From: Hydractinia symbiolongicarpus
Lineage: Eukaryota > Cnidaria > Hydrozoa > Anthoathecata > Hydractiniidae
DNA: 64,000 nucleotides
Direction of reading: 5' to 3'
NCBI RefSeq assembly: GCF_029227915.1
Contig: NC_079877.1
Span: 4,030,001-4,094,000, forward strand
Positions 10,413-22,924 of this stretch are shown here, in pieces. Under the pieces are notes generated by a model, which saw only the letters and a program-made list of their open reading frames with translations, ran no database searches and was not told where the DNA came from. The translations under genes were made by a program, and so were the position numbers. Position 1 is the stretch's first letter. Each line of letters opens with the position of its first letter.

Positions 10413-12426
10413 GATTCCGGCTCTTATTTCGTCGGTGCGCGAATCGTATTAGTCCAATTCATGTCAAAGCCTTCTTTATACGCTCTTTTCTCTCTAATTA
10501 CTGTAATTAATGAGTGCTTATAATCAAGATGGCCGTTTACAAATTACAACGTAAATTCGCCTCCGGGGAAGATATTGTGCATGTAGCATTCACCGTTTAA
10601 ACTCTTGTGGGTTTCGCTTTGAAATATGTTGACACGGTCTATGAAGATCATTGTTGATTGTTGAATAAACGGAAGGTTTTTATCGGAGTGGTGTAGGACT
10701 AGGGTGCACACGAATTACACACGAGTTATTCTTGTCTTCGGTGACCAAACCAACAATTCCCAATCATACATGCGTGTTATACTTTCAAGAGATCGTTCTT
10801 TCGCGGTGAAGGTGATATTCCCTTCAATTTCAATGAATATGAAACAAAAGAGCTAAATTCCATCAGAAGGATGCGTTGCCAATCCTAGATCATTGGATTG
10901 TTCATTATACGACGTTCTGACAATGTCTTGTTGTTTTAGATAACTCACATGTCGAAACTATTTTTGTTGCGTACTACATCACATCTAGAAGGTGTCCATT
11001 CACACAAGACACGGTCGATTTTGCGGATTTAAGTACCAATACGCGCTGCATCGTGCGCCTTTTTTGTCAGGGATGAAGAGATAAAAAAAAAGAATTTTCT
11101 AATATGCTTCAAAATTTACGTCAACGTAACCCTGTTTTGACAACTAGGGATACGTTTCCCTGTTTAACATGCTATTAACATTTCTTATTAAGAACAATGC
11201 TGGAGATGAGTAGTCGAAATGAAATACGTGCGTTTAACGTCACTGCTTCAATTGGACGTTAAGTATTTTTATCCCATGACTTTTCATTAATGCCCCTGCG
11301 CTGTCATTTATATACCCTCGATAACGGCTTGGTTATAAACGGCACTAGCGGGCCTTATACAGTATTATTTACTGATAGCTATTTTAAATCAGTATATACG
11401 GGAAATCCACAGCACTGATTGGGTAAAAGCCTCAACGACGAGCTTCATACAGCCCGGTGCAACTTTTGACCTTGTAACATACATATTAATAACTATAAAT
11501 GCATACAAATAACATTGGAAAAAATAGCCAAACACATCCACACTGAAAAATGAAGTTGCAGTAAATCCTAAATCACGATTCACTCCGTCAGAATCAGAAA
11601 AACATGTTCCACGTTCGGTGTCGCAGATAAAAGAAAATGCTTTTAAAAACATTAACAGCACAATGAAAAACAAGCAAAACAACGTCGAATTTATGTGATA
11701 AACATGTATTTGAAAAATTGAAACAATAAAACTCAAATGGAAAGTTCTCTATTTTTTTTACAACCTTGTCATCTTACGAGAAATATTACTCTCGGTCAGC
11801 GTAGCGACCTCGCATGTTCGGTCTATGCTTTTGACCTCGCATAAACTTTCTCGGTACAGATAGACAAGTTATTTTATGTTGTATTAATAACGCCCGCAAA
11901 AGTAGCCTTTTTGTATTTAGATTTATGCTTTCCGTATCCGCCCTGACATTTTTGACTATCAAAATTGTGGCTCCGAATGAGACAGAATTGCCAAGTTGAC
12001 GATGTAGCAAAAAACGGCATTATCCGGTTAATAACGCCTTGGATAGAAATGCTCACGCCACGCTTGCACGGTTGCATTGCGATTCTGGGTATGGTGGCGC
12101 CAGAAGATTTACTAAATAACGCTTACTACTCCTTTCATCAAATACGGACACTCAAGGCACCCTATGCAATAATTCAAATGTGTTTGGCTGCAGCGACATG
12201 ACAAAAAGAAAATTGGCAGTCAAATCATTCATCTCCTACTGGATCTTATTGGGAAGGAAAAGTTCATATATTAGAGGTATTTATTTGACAACATATTTTT
12301 ACAACAATGAGTACACTAAAGTTCGCATATAATCTTCCGAAGGTCCTCGTATCTAAACGAAAGGAAGTACATATTAAGCTCGTGGCCCGAAATGACTTGC
12401 TTACAAAAGTGTTCGCGACTTTTACC
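10413..12426. other. Spacer 4, 8-bp deletion haplotype
   Basis: Lacks the 8 bases caggcttt between 12110 and 12111 that most units carry between two ttt runs. Also carries t10716, gat at 12001-12003 and t12095. The deletion opens a plus-strand frame over about 11965-12201, which is closed in most units and is not accepted as a gene. Its twin is spacer 18. Confidence 0.8.
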
Positions 12427-13534
12427 TCATCGGTAATAACACCATGGCCCACGACCGGGCAATGAATTATAGCAGCAACCTCTTTTCATGCATTCGAATT
12501 CTGTTATACCAGGATAGCCGCAGTCGTCACGTTCTGTTGCTTTGCGCAGACATTTTTCTAACGAAAATTCAACACAAACCAGCAGTAAAAACTTTAAGGA
12601 TCGCGCATTATGTTATTTTGCGACGAATGTGGAGAGCGTACTTCTATGCTTACCTAGGCGGTGGTAGCACCACGGTCCACTTTGGTTTAGCAATTCACTA
12701 TAACAACAGCCTTTCTTCTCGCATGCCCGCTTCGTTATGCCTGGATAACCACAATCATGACGTCTTGTTGCTGCTATTTTCCGGCATTTTTCTAAAATTA
12801 CGGATGGAAGAGTACACAATGCTTTCAAAATACCTAATCAGTAAGAGCGGAACAACTTACCTTGCCTGTAATAACACCACGGTCCCTTTTCCTTGATCGC
12901 GTTGTAACAGCATCCTTTTTTGACGCAATCTGATTTGCTTATCCCAGGGTAACCACAATCTTCACGTTTGTTTGCTTCAATCATGGGACAGTTTGCTAGA
13001 GTATTTTGAGAAATAATTAGTGGCCCAAATTGTCAGTGTTAATGCCGAAAACATAGTCGAAAATTTACCTTTTCGATGATAACACCACGGGCCAGCCACC
13101 TTTAATTCGCCATAACAACATCCCTTTCTCAAGCAATCCAACGGACTAATTCCATGGTAGCCACAATCAACGCGCATTGACGCCTTTATGTTTCGACATT
13201 TTGCTATTACGAAACAAATTAGGTAGATTCACAACTAAAATGCAATGACAACCCCCTCAAGTGTAAGAAGCCGTATTACCTCCACATGTGTTGCAAAGCC
13301 TTGGGCAATGACTGGAAACGATTTTCTTTGAACAACTAGTTGATCTAACCACAGAGCACAAGATATTTCTGTTGCTGCAAACTCTTGTAGCTGAAAAATT
13401 AAGAACAAATGCAATTTTTTTATTATTGCGACGAAACATTGACGGCAATTGCAATGAAGAAGCATTAAAATACCTGTGGCAGCGGCAAAAGCCAAAACAA
13501 CAAAACAAATCACGTAAATCTGATATTTCCTCAT
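12427..13534 (-). CDS. Four-trefoil secreted protein, copy 5
   Basis: Exons: 13474-13534, 13069-13203, 12861-12995, 12654-12791, 12427-12557. TATA box 13596-13602, AATAAA 12280-12285. The predicted protein is the array consensus with Asn67, Arg64, Val8 and Gly128. A private change at 13548 lies in the expected 5' UTR, 14 nt upstream of the ATG. Confidence 0.88.
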
Positions 13535-15556
13535 GATTCCGGCTCTTGTTTCGTCGGTGCGCGAATCGTATTAGTCCAATTCATGTCAAAGCCTTCTTTA
13601 TACGCTCTTTTCTCTCTAATTACTGTAATTAATGAGTGCTTATAATCAAGATGGCCGTTTACAAATTACAACGTAAATTCGCCTCCGGGGAAGATATTGT
13701 GCATGTAGCATTCACCGTTTAAACTCTTGTGGGTTTCGCTTTGAAATATGTTGACACGGTCTATGAAGATCATTGTTGATTGTTGAATAAACGGAAGGTT
13801 TTTATCGGAGTGGTGTAGGACTAGGGTGCACACGAATCACACACGAGTTATTCTTGTCTTCGGTGACCAAACCAACAATTCCCAATCATACATGCGTGTT
13901 ATACTTTCAAGAGATCGTTCTTTCGCGGTGAAGGTGATATTCCCTTCAATTTCAATGAATATGAAACAAAAGAGCTAAATTCCATCAGAAGGATGCGTTG
14001 CCAATCCTAGATCATTGGATTGTTCATTATACGACGTTCTGACAATGTCTTGTTGTTTTAGATAACTCACATGTCGAAACTATTTTTGTTGCGTACTGCA
14101 TCACATCTAGAAGGTGTCCATTCACACAAGACACGGTCGATTTTGCGGATTTAAGTACCAATACGCGCTGCATCGTGCGCCTTTTTTGTCAGGGATGAAG
14201 AGATAAAAAAAAAGAATTTTCTAATATGCTTCAAAATTTACGTCAACGTAACCCTGTTTTGACAACTAGGGATACGTTTCCCTGTTTAACATGCTATTAA
14301 CATTTCTTATTAAGAACAATGCTGGAGATGAGTAGTCGAAATGAAATACGTGCGTTTAACGTCACTGCTTCAATTGGACGTTAAGTATTTTTATCCCATG
14401 ACTTTTCATTAATGCCCCTGCGCTGTCATTTATATACCCTCGATAACGGCTTGGTTATAAACGGCACTAGCGGGCCTTATACAGTATTATTTACTGATAG
14501 CTATTTTAAATCAGTATATACGGGAAATCCACAGCACTGATTGGGTAAAAGCCTCAACGACGAGCTTCATACAGCCCGGTGCAACTTTTGACCTTGTAAC
14601 ATACATATTAATAACTATAAATGCATACAAATAACATTGGAAAAAATAGCCAAACACATCCACACTGAAAAATGAAGTTGCAGTAAATCCTAAATCACGA
14701 TTCACTCCGTAAGAATCAGAAAAACATGTTCCACGTTCGGTGTCGCAGATAAAAGAAAATGCTTTTAAAAACATTAACAGCACAATGAAAAACAAGCAAA
14801 ACAACGTCGAATTTATGTGATAAACATGTATTTGAAAAATTGAAACAATAAAACTCAAATGGAAAGTTCTCTATTTTTTTTACAACCTTGTCATCTTACG
14901 AGAAATATTACTCTCGGTCAGCGTAGCGACCTCGCATGTTCGGTCTATGCTTTTGACCTCGCATAAACTTTCTCGGTACAGATAGACAAGTTATTTTATG
15001 TTGTATTAATAACGCCCGCAAAAGTAGCCTTTTTGTATTTAGATTTATGCTTTCCGTATCCGCCCTGACATTTTTGACTATCAAAATTGTGGCTCCGAAT
15101 GAGACAGAATTGCCAAGTTGACAAAGTAGCAAAAAACGGCATTATCCGGTTAATAACGCCTTGGATAGAAATGCTCACGCCACGCTTGCACGGTTGCATT
15201 GCGATTCTGGGTATGGCGGCGCCAGAAGATTTCAGGCTTTACTAAATAACGCTTACTACTCCTTTCATCAAATACGGACACTCAAGGCACCCTATGCAAT
15301 AATTCAAATGTGTTTGGCTGCAGCGACATGACAAAAAGAAAATTGGCAGTCAAATCATTCATCTCCTACTGGATCTTATTGGGAAGGAAAAGTTCATATA
15401 TTAGAGGTATTTATTTGACAACATATTTTTACAACAATGAGTACACTAAAGTTCGCATATAATCTTCCGAAGGTCCTCGTATCTAAACGAAAGGAAGTAC
15501 ATATTAAGCTCGTGGCCCGAAATGACTTGCTTACAAAAGTGTTCGCGACTTTTACC
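13535..15556. other. Spacer 5
   Basis: Private g13548 (5' UTR of copy 5) and g14098. a14711 is shared with spacers 1 and 9. No gene seen. Confidence 0.78.
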
Positions 15557-16664
15557 TCATCGGTAATAACACCATGGCCCACGACCGGGCAATGAATTAT
15601 AGCAGCAACCTCTTTTCATGCATTCGAATTCTGTTATACCAGGATAGCCGCAGTCGTCACGTTCTGTTGCTTTGCGCAGACATTTTTCTAACGAAAATTC
15701 AACACAAACCAGCAGTAAAAACTTTAAGGATCGCGCATTATGTTATTTTGCGACGAATGTGGAGAGCGTACTTCTATGCTTACCTAGGCGGTGGTAGCAC
15801 CACGGTCCACTTTGGTTTAGCAATTCACTATAACAACAGCCTTTCTTCTCGCATGCCCGCTTCGTTATGCCTGGATAACCACAATCATGACGTCTTGTTG
15901 CTGCTATTTTCCGGCATTTTTCTAAAATTACGGATGGAAGAGTACACAATGCTTTCAAAATACCTAATCAGTAAGAGCGGAACAACTTACCTTGCCTGTA
16001 ATAACACCACGGTCCCTTTTCCTTGATCGCGTTGTAACAGCATCCTTTTTTGACGCAATCTGATTTGCTTATCCCAGGGTAACCACAATCTTCACGTTTG
16101 TTTGCTTCAATCATGGGACAGTTTGCTAGAGTATTTTGAGAAATAATTAGTGGCCCAAATTGTCAGTGTTAATGCCGAAAACATAGTCGAAAATTTACCT
16201 TTTCGATGATAACACCACGGGCCAGCCACCTTTAATTCGCCATAACAACATCCCTTTCTCAAGCAATCCAACGGACTAATTCCATGGTAGCCACAATCAA
16301 CGCGCATTGACGCCTTTATGTTTCGACATTTTGCTATTACGAAACAAATTAGGTAGATTCACAACTAAAATGCAATGACAACCCCCTCAAGTGTAAGAAG
16401 CCGTATTACCTCCACATGTGTTGCAAAGCCTTGGGCAATGACTGGAAACGATTTTCTTTGAACAACTAGTTGATCTAACCACAGAGCACAAGATATTTCT
16501 GTTGCTGCAAACTCTTGTAGCTGAAAAATTAAGAACAAATGCAATTTTTTTATTATTGCGACGAAACATTGACGGCAATTGCAATGAAGAAGCATTAAAA
16601 TACCTGTGGCAGCGGCAAAAGCCAAAACAACAAAACAAATCACGTAAATCTGATATTTCCTCAT
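15557..16664 (-). CDS. Four-trefoil secreted protein, copy 6
   Basis: Exons: 16604-16664, 16199-16333, 15991-16125, 15784-15921, 15557-15687. TATA box 16726-16732, AATAAA 15410-15415. No exon, splice-site or TATA difference from the consensus was seen, so this is a good reference copy. Confidence 0.88.
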
Positions 16665-18686
16665 GATTCCGGCTCTTATTTCGTCGGTGCGCGAATCGTA
16701 TTAGTCCAATTCATGTCAAAGCCTTCTTTATACGCTCTTTTCTCTCTAATTACTGTAATTAATGAGTGCTTATAATCAAGATGGCCGTTTACAAATTACA
16801 ACGTAAATTCGCCTCCGGGGAAGATATTGTGCATGTAGCATTCACCGTTTAAACTCTTGTGGGTTTCGCTTTGAAATATGTTGACACGGTCTATGAAGAT
16901 CATTGTTGATTGTTGAATAAACGGAAGGTTTTTATCGGAGTGGTGTAGGACTAGGGTGCACACGAATCACACACGAGTTATTCTTGTCTTCGGTGACCAA
17001 ACCAACAATTCCCAATCATACATGCGTGTTATACTTTCAAGAGATCGTTCTTTCGCGGTGAAGGTGATATTCCCTTCAATTTCAATGAATATGAAACAAA
17101 AGAGCTAAATTCCATCAGAAGGATGCGTTGCCAATCCTAGATCATTGGATTGTTCATTATACGACGTTCTGACAATGTCTTGTTGTTTTAGATAACTCAC
17201 ATGTCGAAACTATTTTTGTTGCGTACTACATCACATCTAGAAGGTGTCCATTCACACAAGACACGGTCGATTTTGCGGATTTAAGTACCAATACGCGCTG
17301 CATCGTGCGCCTTTTTTGTCAGGGATGAAGAGATAAAAAAAAAAAATTTTCTAATATGCTTCAAAATTTACGTCAACGTAACCCTGTTTTGACAACTAGG
17401 GATACGTTTCCCTGTTTAACATGCTATTAACATTTCTTATTAAGAACAATGCTGGAGATGAGGAGTCGAAATGAAATACGTGCGTTTAACGTCACTGCTT
17501 CAATTGGACGTTAAGTATTTTTATCCCATGACTTTTCATTAATGCCCCTGCGCTGTCATTTATATACCCTCGATAACGGCTTGGTTATAAACGGCACTAG
17601 CGGGCCTTATACAGTATTATTTACTGATAGCTATTTTAAATCAGTATATACGGGAAATCCACAGCACTGATTGGGTAAAAGCCTCAACGACGAGCTTCAT
17701 ACAGCCCGGTGCAACTTTTGACCTTGTAACATACATATTAATAACTATAAATGCATACAAATAACATTGGAAAAAATAGCCAAACACATCCACACTGAAA
17801 AATGAAGTTGCAGTAAATCCTAAATCACGATTCACTCCGTCAGAATCAGAAAAACATGTTCCACGTTCGGTGTCGCAGATAAAAGAAAATGCTTTTAAAA
17901 ACATTAACAGCACAATGAAAAACAAGCAAAACAACGTCGAATTTATGTGATAAACATGTATTTGAAAAATTGAAACAATAAAACTCAAATGGAAAGTTCT
18001 CTATTTTTTTTACAACCTTGTCATCTTACGAGAAATATTACTCTCGGTCAGCGTAGCGACCTCGCATGTTCGGTCTATGCTTTTGACCTCGCATAAACTT
18101 TCTCGGTACAGATAGACAAGTTATTTTATGTTGTATTAATAACGCCCGCAAAAGTAGCCTTTTTGTATTTAGATTTATGCTTTCCGTATCCGCCCTGACA
18201 TTTTTGACTATCAAAATTGTGGCTCCGAATGAGACAGAATTGCCAAGTTGACAAAGTAGCAAAAAACGGCTTTATCCGGTTAAAAACGCCTTGGATAGAA
18301 ATGCTCACGCCACGCTTGCACGGTTGCATTGCGATTCTGGGTATGGCGGCGCCAGAAGATTTCAGGCTTTACTAAATAACGCTTACTACTCCTTTCATCA
18401 AATACGGACACTCAAGGCACCCTATGCAATAATTCAAATGTGTTTGGCTGCAGCGACATGACAAAAAGAAAATTGGCAGTCAAATCATTCATCTCCTACT
18501 GGATCTTATTGGGAAGGAAAAGTTCATATATTAGAGGTATTTATTTGACAACATATTTTTACAACAATGAGTACACTAAAGTTCGCATATAATCTTCCGA
18601 AGGTCCTCGTATCTAAACGAAAGGAAGTACATATTAAGCTCGTGGCCCGAAATGACTTGCTTACAAAAGTGTTCGCGACTTTTACC
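16665..18686. other. Spacer 6
   Basis: Private a17344. g17463 is shared with spacer 20; t18271 and a18284 are shared with spacer 8 (a18284 also with spacer 2). This is a mosaic of two lineages; no gene seen. Confidence 0.78.
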
Positions 18687-19794
18687 TCATCGGTAATAAC
18701 ACCATGGCCCACGACCGGGCAATGAATTATAGCAGCAACCTCTTTTCATGCATTCGAATTCTGTTATACCAGGATAGCCGCAGTCGTCACGTTCTGTTGC
18801 TTTGCGCAGACATTTTTCTAACGAAAATTCAACACAAACCAGCAGTAAAAACTTTAAGGATCGCGCATTATCTTATTTTGCGACGAATGTGGAGAGCGTA
18901 CTTCTATGCTTACCTAGGCGGTGGTAGCACCACGGTCCACTTTGGTTTAGCAATTCACTATAACAACAGCCTTTCTTCTCGCATGCCCGCTTCGTTATGC
19001 CTGGATAACCACAATCATGACGTCTTGTTGCTGCTATTTTCCGGCATTTTTCTAAAATTACGGATGGAAGAGTACACAATGCTTTCAAAATACCTAATCA
19101 GTAAGAGCGGAACAACTTACCTTGCCTGTAATAACACCACGGTCCCTTTTCCTTGATCGCGTTGTAACAGCATCCTTTTTTGACGCAATCTGATTTGCTT
19201 ATCCCAGGGTAACCACAATCTTCACGTTTGTTTGCTTCAATCATGGGACAGTTTGCTAGAGTATTTTGAGAAATAATTAGTGGCCCAAATTGTCAGTGTT
19301 AATGCCGAAAACATAGTCGAAAATTTACCTTTTCGATGATAACACCACGGGCCAGCCACCTTTAATTCGCCATAACAACATCCCTTTCTCAAGCAATCCA
19401 ACGGACTAATTCCATGGTAGCCACAATCAACGCGCATTGACGCCTTTATGTTTCGACATTTTGCTATTACGAAACAAATTAGGTAGATTCACAACTAAAA
19501 TGCAATGACAACCCCCTCAAGTGTAAGAAGCCGTATTACCTCCACATGTGTTGCAAAGCCTTGGGCAATGACTGGAAACGATTTTCTTTGAACAACTAGT
19601 TGATCTAACCACAGAGCACAAGATATTTCTGTTGCTGCAAACTCTTGTAGCTGAAAAATTAAGAACAAATGCAATTTTTTTATTATTGCGACGAAACATT
19701 GACGGCAATTGCAATGAAGAAGCATTAAAATACCTGTGGCAGCGGCAAAAGCCAAAACAACAAAACAAATCACGTAAATCTGATATTTCCTCAT
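18687..19794 (-). CDS. Four-trefoil secreted protein, copy 7
   Basis: Exons: 19734-19794, 19329-19463, 19121-19255, 18914-19051, 18687-18817. TATA box 19856-19862, AATAAA 18540-18545. The protein equals the consensus. One private intron 4 change (18872) lies away from both splice sites. Confidence 0.87.
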
Positions 19795-21816
19795 GATTCC
19801 GGCTCTTATTTCGTCGGTGCGCGAATCGTATTAGTCCAATTCATGTCAAAGCCTTCTTTATACGCTCTTTTCTCTCTAATTACTGTAATTAATGAGTGCT
19901 TATAATCAAGATGGCCGTTTACAAATTACAACGTAAATTCGCCTCCGGGGAAGATATTGTGCATGTAGCATTCACCGTTTAAACTCTTGTGGGTTTCGCT
20001 TTGAAATATGTTGACACGGTCTATGAAGATCATTGTTGATTGTTGAATAAACGGAAGGTTTTTATCGGAGTGGTGTAGGACTAGGGTGCACACGAATCAC
20101 ACACGAGTTATTCTTGTCTTCGGTGACCAAACCAACAATTCCCAATCATACATGCGTGTTATACTTTCAAGAGATCGTTCTTTCGCGGTGAAGGTGATAT
20201 TCCCTTCAATTTCAATGAATATGAAACAAAAGAGCTAAATTCCATCAGAAGGATGCGTTGCCAATCCTAGATCATTGGATTGTTCATTATACGACGTTCT
20301 GACAATGTCTTGTTGTTTTAGATAACTCACATGTCGAAACTATTTTTGTTGCGTACTACATCACATCTAGAAGGTGTCCATTCACACAAGACACGGTCGA
20401 TTTTGCGGATTTAAGTACCAATACGCGCTGCATCGTGCGCCTTTTTTGTCAGGGATGAAGAGATAAAAAAAAAGAATTTTCTAATATGCTTCAAAATTTA
20501 CGTCAACGTAACCCTGTTTTGACAACTAGGGATACGTTTCCCTGTTTAACATACTATTAACATTTCTTATTAAGAACAATGCTGGAGATGAGTAGTCGAA
20601 ATGAAATACGTGCGTTTAACGTCACTGCTTCAATTGGACGTTAAGTATTTTTATCCCATGACTTTTCATTAATGCCCCTGCGCTGTCATTTATATACCCT
20701 CGATAACGGCTTGGTTATAAACGGCACTAGCGGGCCTTATACAGTATTATTTACTGATAGCTATTTTAAATCAGTATATACGGGAAATCCACAGCACTGA
20801 TTGGGTAAAAGCCTCAACGACGAGCTTCATACAGCCCGGTGCAACTTTTGACCTTGTAACATACATATTAATAACTATAAATGCATACAAATAACATTGG
20901 AAAAAATAGCCAAACACATCCACACTGAAAAATGAAGTTGCAGTAAATCCTAAATCACGATTCACTCCGTCAGAATCAGAAAAACATGTTCCACGTTCGG
21001 TGTCGCAGATAAAAGAAAATGCTTTTAAAAACATTAACAGCACAATGAAAAACAAGCAAAACAACGTCGAATTTATGTGATAAACATGTATTTGAAAAAT
21101 TGAAACAATAAAACTCAAATGGAAAGTTCTCTATTTTTTTTACAACCTTGTCATCTTACGAGAAATATTACTCTCGGTCAGCGTAGCGACCTCGCATGTT
21201 CGGTCTATGCTTTTGACCTCGCATAAACTTTCTCGGTACAGATAGACAAGTTATTTTATGTTGTATTAATAACGCCCGCAAAAGTAGCCTTTTTGTATTT
21301 AGATTTATGCTTTCCGTATCCGCCCTGACATTTTTGACTATCAAAATTGTGGCTCCGAATGAGACAGAATTGCCAAGTTGACAAAGTAGCAAAAAACGGC
21401 ATTATCCGGTTAATAACGCCTTGGATAGAAATGCTCACGCCACGCTTGCACGGTTGCATTGCGATTCTGGGTATGGCGGCGCCAGAAGATTTCAGGCTTT
21501 ACTAAATAACGCTTACTACTCCTTTCATCAAATACGGACACTCAAGGCACCCTATGCAATAATTCAAATGTGTTTGGCTGCAGCGACATGACAAAAAGAA
21601 AATTGGCAGTCAAATCATTCATCTCCTACTGGATCTTATTGGGAAGGAAAAGTTCATATATTAGAGGTATTTATTTGACAACATATTTTTACAACAATGA
21701 GTACACTAAAGTTCGCATATAATCTTCCGAAGGTCCTCGTATCTAAACGAAAGGAAGTACATATTAAGCTCGTGGCCCGAAATGACTTGCTTACAAAAGT
21801 GTTCGCGACTTTTACC
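19795..21816. other. Spacer 7
   Basis: Private a20553; otherwise consensus, no gene. Confidence 0.75.
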
Positions 21817-22924
21817 TCATCGGTAATAACACCATGGCCCACGACCGGGCAATGAATTATAGCAGCAACCTCTTTTCATGCATTCGAATTCTGTTATACC
21901 AGGATAGCCGCAGTCGTCACGTTCTGTTGCTTTGCGCAGACATTTTTCTAACGAAAATTCAACACAAACCAGCAGTAAAAACTTTAAGGATCGCGCATTA
22001 TGTTATTTTGCGACGAATGTGGAGAGCGTACTTCTATGCTTACCTAGGCGGTGGTAGCACCACGGTCCACTTTGGTTTAGCAATTCACTATAACAACAGC
22101 CTTTCTTCTCGCATGCCCGCTTCGTTATGCCTGGATAACCACAATCATGACGTCTTGTTGCTGCTATTTTCCGGCATTTTTCTAAAATTACGGATGGAAG
22201 AGTACACAATGCTTTCAAAATACCTAATCAGTAAGAGCGGAACAACTTACCTTACCTGTAATAACACCACGGTCCCTTTTCCTTGATCGCGTTGTAACAG
22301 CATCCTTTTTTGACGCAATCTGATTTGCTTATCCCAGGGTAACCACAATCTTCACGTTTGTTTGCTTCAATCATGGGACAGTTTGCTAGAGTATTTTGAG
22401 AAATAATTAGTGGCCCAAATTGTCAGTGTTAATGCCGAAAACATAGTCGAAAATTTACCTTTTCGATGATAACACCACGGGCCAGCCACCTTTAATTCGC
22501 CATAACAACATCCCTTTCTCAAGCAATCCAACGGACTAATTCCATGGTAGCCACAATCAACGCGCATTGACGCCTTTATGTTTCGACATTTTGCTATTAC
22601 GAAACAAATTAGGTAGATTCACAACTAAAATGCAATGACAACCCCCTCAAGTGTAAGAAGCCGTATTACCTCCACATGTGTTGCAAAGCCTTGGGCAATG
22701 ACTGGAAACGATTTTCTTTGAACAACTAGTTGATCTAACCACAGAGCACAAGATATTTCTGTTGCTGCAAACTCTTGTAGCTGAAAAATTAAGAACAAAT
22801 GCAATTTTTTTATTATTGCGACGAAACATTGACGGCAATTGCAATGAAGAAGCATTAAAATACCTGTGGCAGCGGCAAAAGCCAAAACAACAAAACAAAT
22901 CACGTAAATCTGATATTTCCTCAT
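21817..22924 (-). pseudogene. Four-trefoil gene, copy 8, with nonsense change after domain 2 (Q110 to stop)
   Basis: Exons: 22864-22924, 22459-22593, 22251-22385, 22044-22181, 21817-21947. TATA box 22986-22992, AATAAA 21670-21675. At 22254 the plus strand has a instead of g, so codon 110 (22252-22254) reads TAA instead of CAA. It is the last full codon of the trefoil 2 exon. Normal splicing would give a 109-aa precursor with two complete trefoil domains, ending in CYYR exactly as the full protein does. The same change creates a GTAAG 5 nt upstream of the real donor, which could also disturb splicing. Promoter, other exons and the distal stop are intact. It is called a pseudogene for lack of the full product; a stable two-domain product or nonsense-mediated decay are both possible. 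Confidence 0.75.
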
